The position numbers and the translations under genes were made by a program. Of a stretch of 64,000 nucleotides of DNA, positions 61,328 through 64,000 are shown in pieces. Source of the stretch: Mesostigma viride (taxonomy: Eukaryota > Streptophyta > Mesostigmatophyceae > Mesostigmatales > Mesostigmataceae); contig RPFO01001527.1 in the NCBI GenBank assembly GCA_009746045.1, forward strand, positions 1-64,000, given 5' to 3'. Positions within the stretch are counted from its first letter, which is position 1, and every line of letters begins with the position of its first letter. A model generated the notes under the pieces. It did no database searches. It saw only the letters and a program-made list of their open reading frames with translations, and was not told the DNA's origin.

Positions 61328-63845
61328 GTGAAGCATGTGGACATGTGGTAGGTGGGCCAGAAATTTCCCAACCGGAGCAAAATCACGTGGACATGTGGTA
61401 GGTGGGCCAGAAATTTCCCAACCGGAGCAAAATCACGTGGACATGTGGTAGGTGGGCCAGAAATTTCCAAACCGGAGCAAAATCACGTGGACATGTGGTA
61501 GGTGGGCCAGAAATTTCCCAACCGGAGCAAAATCACGTGGACATGTGGTAGGTGGGCCAGAAATTTCCCAACCGGAGCAAAATCACGTGGACATGTGGTA
61601 GGTGGGCCAGAAATTTCCAAACCGGAGCAAAATCACGTGGACATGTGGTAGGTGGGCCAGAAATTTCCCAACCGGAGCAAAATCACGTGGACATGTGGTA
61701 GGTGGGCCAGAAATTTCCCAACCGGAGCAAAATCATGTGGACATGTGGTAGGTGGGCCAGAAATTTCCCAACCGGAGCAAAATCATGTGGACATGTGGTA
61801 GGTGGGCCAGAAATTTCCCAACCGGAGCAAAATCATGTGGACATGTGGTAGGTGGGCCAGAAATTTCCCAACCGGAGCAAAATCACGTGGACATGTGGTA
61901 GGTGGGCCAGAAATTTCCCAACCGGAGCAAAATCACGTGGACATGTGGTAGGTGGGCCAGAAATTTCCCAACCGGAGCAAAATCATGTGGACATGTGGTA
62001 GGTGGGCCAGAAATTTCCCAACCGGAGCAAAATCATGTGGACATGTGGTAGGTGGGCCAGAAATTTCCCAACCGGAGCAAAATCATGTGGACATGTGGTA
62101 GGTGGGCCAGAAAATTCCCAACCGGAGCAAAATCATGTGGACATGTGGTAGGTGGGCCAGAAAATTCCCAACCGGAGCAAAATCATGTGGACATGTGGTA
62201 GGTGGGCCAGAAAATTCCCAACCGGAGCAAAATCACGTGGACATGTGGTAGGTGGGCCAGAAAATTCCCAACCGGAGCAAAATCATGTGGACATGTGGTA
62301 GGTGGGCCAGAAATTTCCCAACCGGAGCAAAAGCATGTGGACATGTGGTAGGTGGGCCAGAAATTTCCCAACCGGAGCAAAATCATGTGGACATGTGGTA
62401 GGTGGGCCAGAAATTTTCCAACCGGAGCAAAATCATGTGGACATGTGGTAGGTGGGCCAGAAAATTCCCAACCGGAGCAAAATCATGTGGACATGTGGTA
62501 GGTGGGCCAGAAATTTCCCAACCGGAGCAAAATCATGTGGACGTGTGGTAGGTGGGCCAGAAAATTCCCAACCGGAGCAAAATGATGTGGACATGTGGTA
62601 GGTGGGCCAGAAAATTCCCAACCGGAGCAAAATCATGTGGACATGTGGTAGGTGGGCCAGAAATTTCCCAACCGGAGCAAAAGCATGTGGACATGTGGTA
62701 GGTGGGCCAGAAATTTCCCAACCGGAGCAAAATCATGTGGACATGTGGTAGGTGGGCCAGAAATTTTCCAACCGGAGCAAAATCACGTGGACATGTGGTA
62801 GGTGGGCCAGAAATTTCCCAACCGGAGCAAAATCATGTGGACATGTGGTAGGTGGGCCAGAAATTTCCCAACCGGAGCAAAATCATGTGGACATGTGGTA
62901 GGTGGGCCAGAAAATTCCCAACCGGAGCAAAATCATGTGGACGTGTGGTAGGTGGGCCAGAAAATTCCCAACCGGAGCAAAATCATGTGGACATGTGGTA
63001 GGTGGGCCAGAAAATTCCCAACCGGAGCAAAATCATGAGGACACGTGGTAGGTGGGCCAGAAATTTCCCAACCGGAGCAAAATCACGTGGACATGTGGTA
63101 GGTGGGCCAGAAATTTCCCAACCGGAGCAAAATCATGTGGACATGTGGTAGGTGGGCCAGAAATTTCCCAACCGGAGCAAAATCATGTGGACATGTGGTA
63201 GGTGGGCCAGAAAATTCCCAACCGGAGCAAAATCATGTGGACATGTGGTAGGTGGGCCAGAAAATTCCCAACCGGAGCAAAATCATGTGGACGTGTGGTA
63301 GGTGGGCCAGAAAATTCCCAACCGGAGCAAAATGATGTGGACATGTGGTAGGTGGGCCAGAAAATTCCCAACCGGAGCAAAATCATGTGGACATGTGGTA
63401 GGTGGGCCAGAAATTTCCCAACCGGAGCAAAATCACGTGGACATGTGGTAGGTGGGCCAGAAAATTCCCAACCGGAGCAAAATCACGTGGACATGTGGTA
63501 GGTGGGCCAGAAATTTCCAAACCGGAGCAAAATCATGTGGACATGTGGTAGGTGGGCCAGAAATTTCCCAACCGGAGCAAAATCATGTGGACATGTGGTA
63601 GGTGGGCCAGAAATTTCCCAACCGGAGCAAAATCATGTGGACATGTGGTAGGTGGGCCAGAAATTTCCCAACCGGAGCAAAATCATGTGGACATGTGGTA
63701 GGTGGGCCAGAAAATTCCCAACCGGAGCAAAATCATGTGGACATGTGGTAGGTGGGCCAGAAATTTCCCAACCGGAGCAAAATCATGTGGACATGTGGTA
63801 GGTGGGCCAGAAAATTCCCAACCGGAGCAAAATCATGTGGACATG
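61328..63845. repeat. 50-bp minisatellite, about 50 copies
   Basis: The unit is ACATGTGGTAGGTGGGCCAG + AAATTTCCCAACCGGAGCAA + AATCACGTGG. Length never varies from 50 bp. Variants are CACGTGG or CATGTGG, AAATTT or AAAATT, and rarer AAGCATG, AATGATG and ACGTGTGG. The rare variants recur in the same order at 62331/62681 (350 bp apart) and at 62531/63281 and 62581/63331 (750 bp apart), showing segmental duplication of blocks. It fills the intron upstream of the UBX exon. Confidence 0.97.
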
Positions 63846-63959
63846 TGAGTAAGGTCCGCAACACGACGATTGGTCCAGCACGTGGCGGGCGCAGGAGAGA
63901 AATGCATCCAAGTCAACATGGCCATGCACTTGTGTGACTGTGGAGCTGTTATTTCTCAC

Positions 63960-64000
63960 AGGCTTCTCGCGTACGTTCACCCAAACGACTTTGTCGGCTG
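63960..64000 (-). CDS. Possible exon end at window edge (paladin-like wording)
   Basis: On the minus strand, 64000..63960 reads DKVVWVNVREKP and ends exactly at a GTGAGA donor. VVW-x-N-x-RE-x-P resembles the repeated phosphatase-like motif of paladin-family proteins. With only 13 residues this is a suggestion. It could also be an upstream exon of the UBX gene. Confidence 0.3.

Noticed and set aside
61328-63845. CRISPR-like array
   Set aside because: Units are directly contiguous 50-bp repeats with no variable spacers, in a eukaryotic intron.

Overview
The window is nuclear DNA of a eukaryote. Genes are split by GT-AG introns, most introns hold simple repeats or minisatellites, and there are LINE, hAT and other TIR elements. 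The protein set is an EF-hand type II NAD(P)H dehydrogenase, a PAPS sulfotransferase, an Aurora-like kinase, a UBX protein and an FMN/FAD oxidoreductase. With GC-rich exons, this suggests a free-living microalga. A green alga of the prasinophyte/chlorophyte type is my best guess, by inference only. All splice sites I used are GT-AG. I found no rRNA, tRNA or CRISPR.

Layout. 1-1378 is a GGGA/GGA array ending in (GA)n. 1827-2458 (-) holds exons of an IPT/TIG-domain protein. 5075-11491 (+) is a four-exon PNPOx-like/FNR-like flavoprotein of 1044 aa. 11825-16495 is a cluster of LINE copies and relics on both strands. 17058-25192 (-) is a six-exon gene of unknown function whose exon phases all agree. 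26302-39228 (+) is a nine-exon EF-hand NDH-2 of 635 aa. Its last 36 residues lie beyond a 4.5-kb intron that contains a 2.8-kb 13-bp satellite and a SINE-like insertion.

39603-44467 is an unclassified element with terminal inverted repeats. Opposed arrays of ~172-bp repeats flank two divergent small genes, one Tudor-like and one with a PHD finger. 45706-46545 has LINE fragments. 47030-50337 (-) is a two-exon sulfotransferase. 50609-51585 is a non-autonomous hAT element with a perfect 8-bp target duplication. 54372-56983 (+) is a two-exon Aurora-like kinase with about 375 residues inserted after the APE motif. 57618-60677 has LINE ORF1 and ORF2 relics. 60787-61305 (-) is the last exon of a UBX-domain protein, preceded by an array of about fifty 50-bp units. 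The right edge may hold an exon end of another minus-strand gene.

The genes do not form a pathway or operon. What they share is structure: introns full of tandem repeats, several of which look like degraded copies of the neighbouring exon edge including its splice site. The two observations most worth following are those exon-edge echoes and the 4.9-kb element at 39603-44467.
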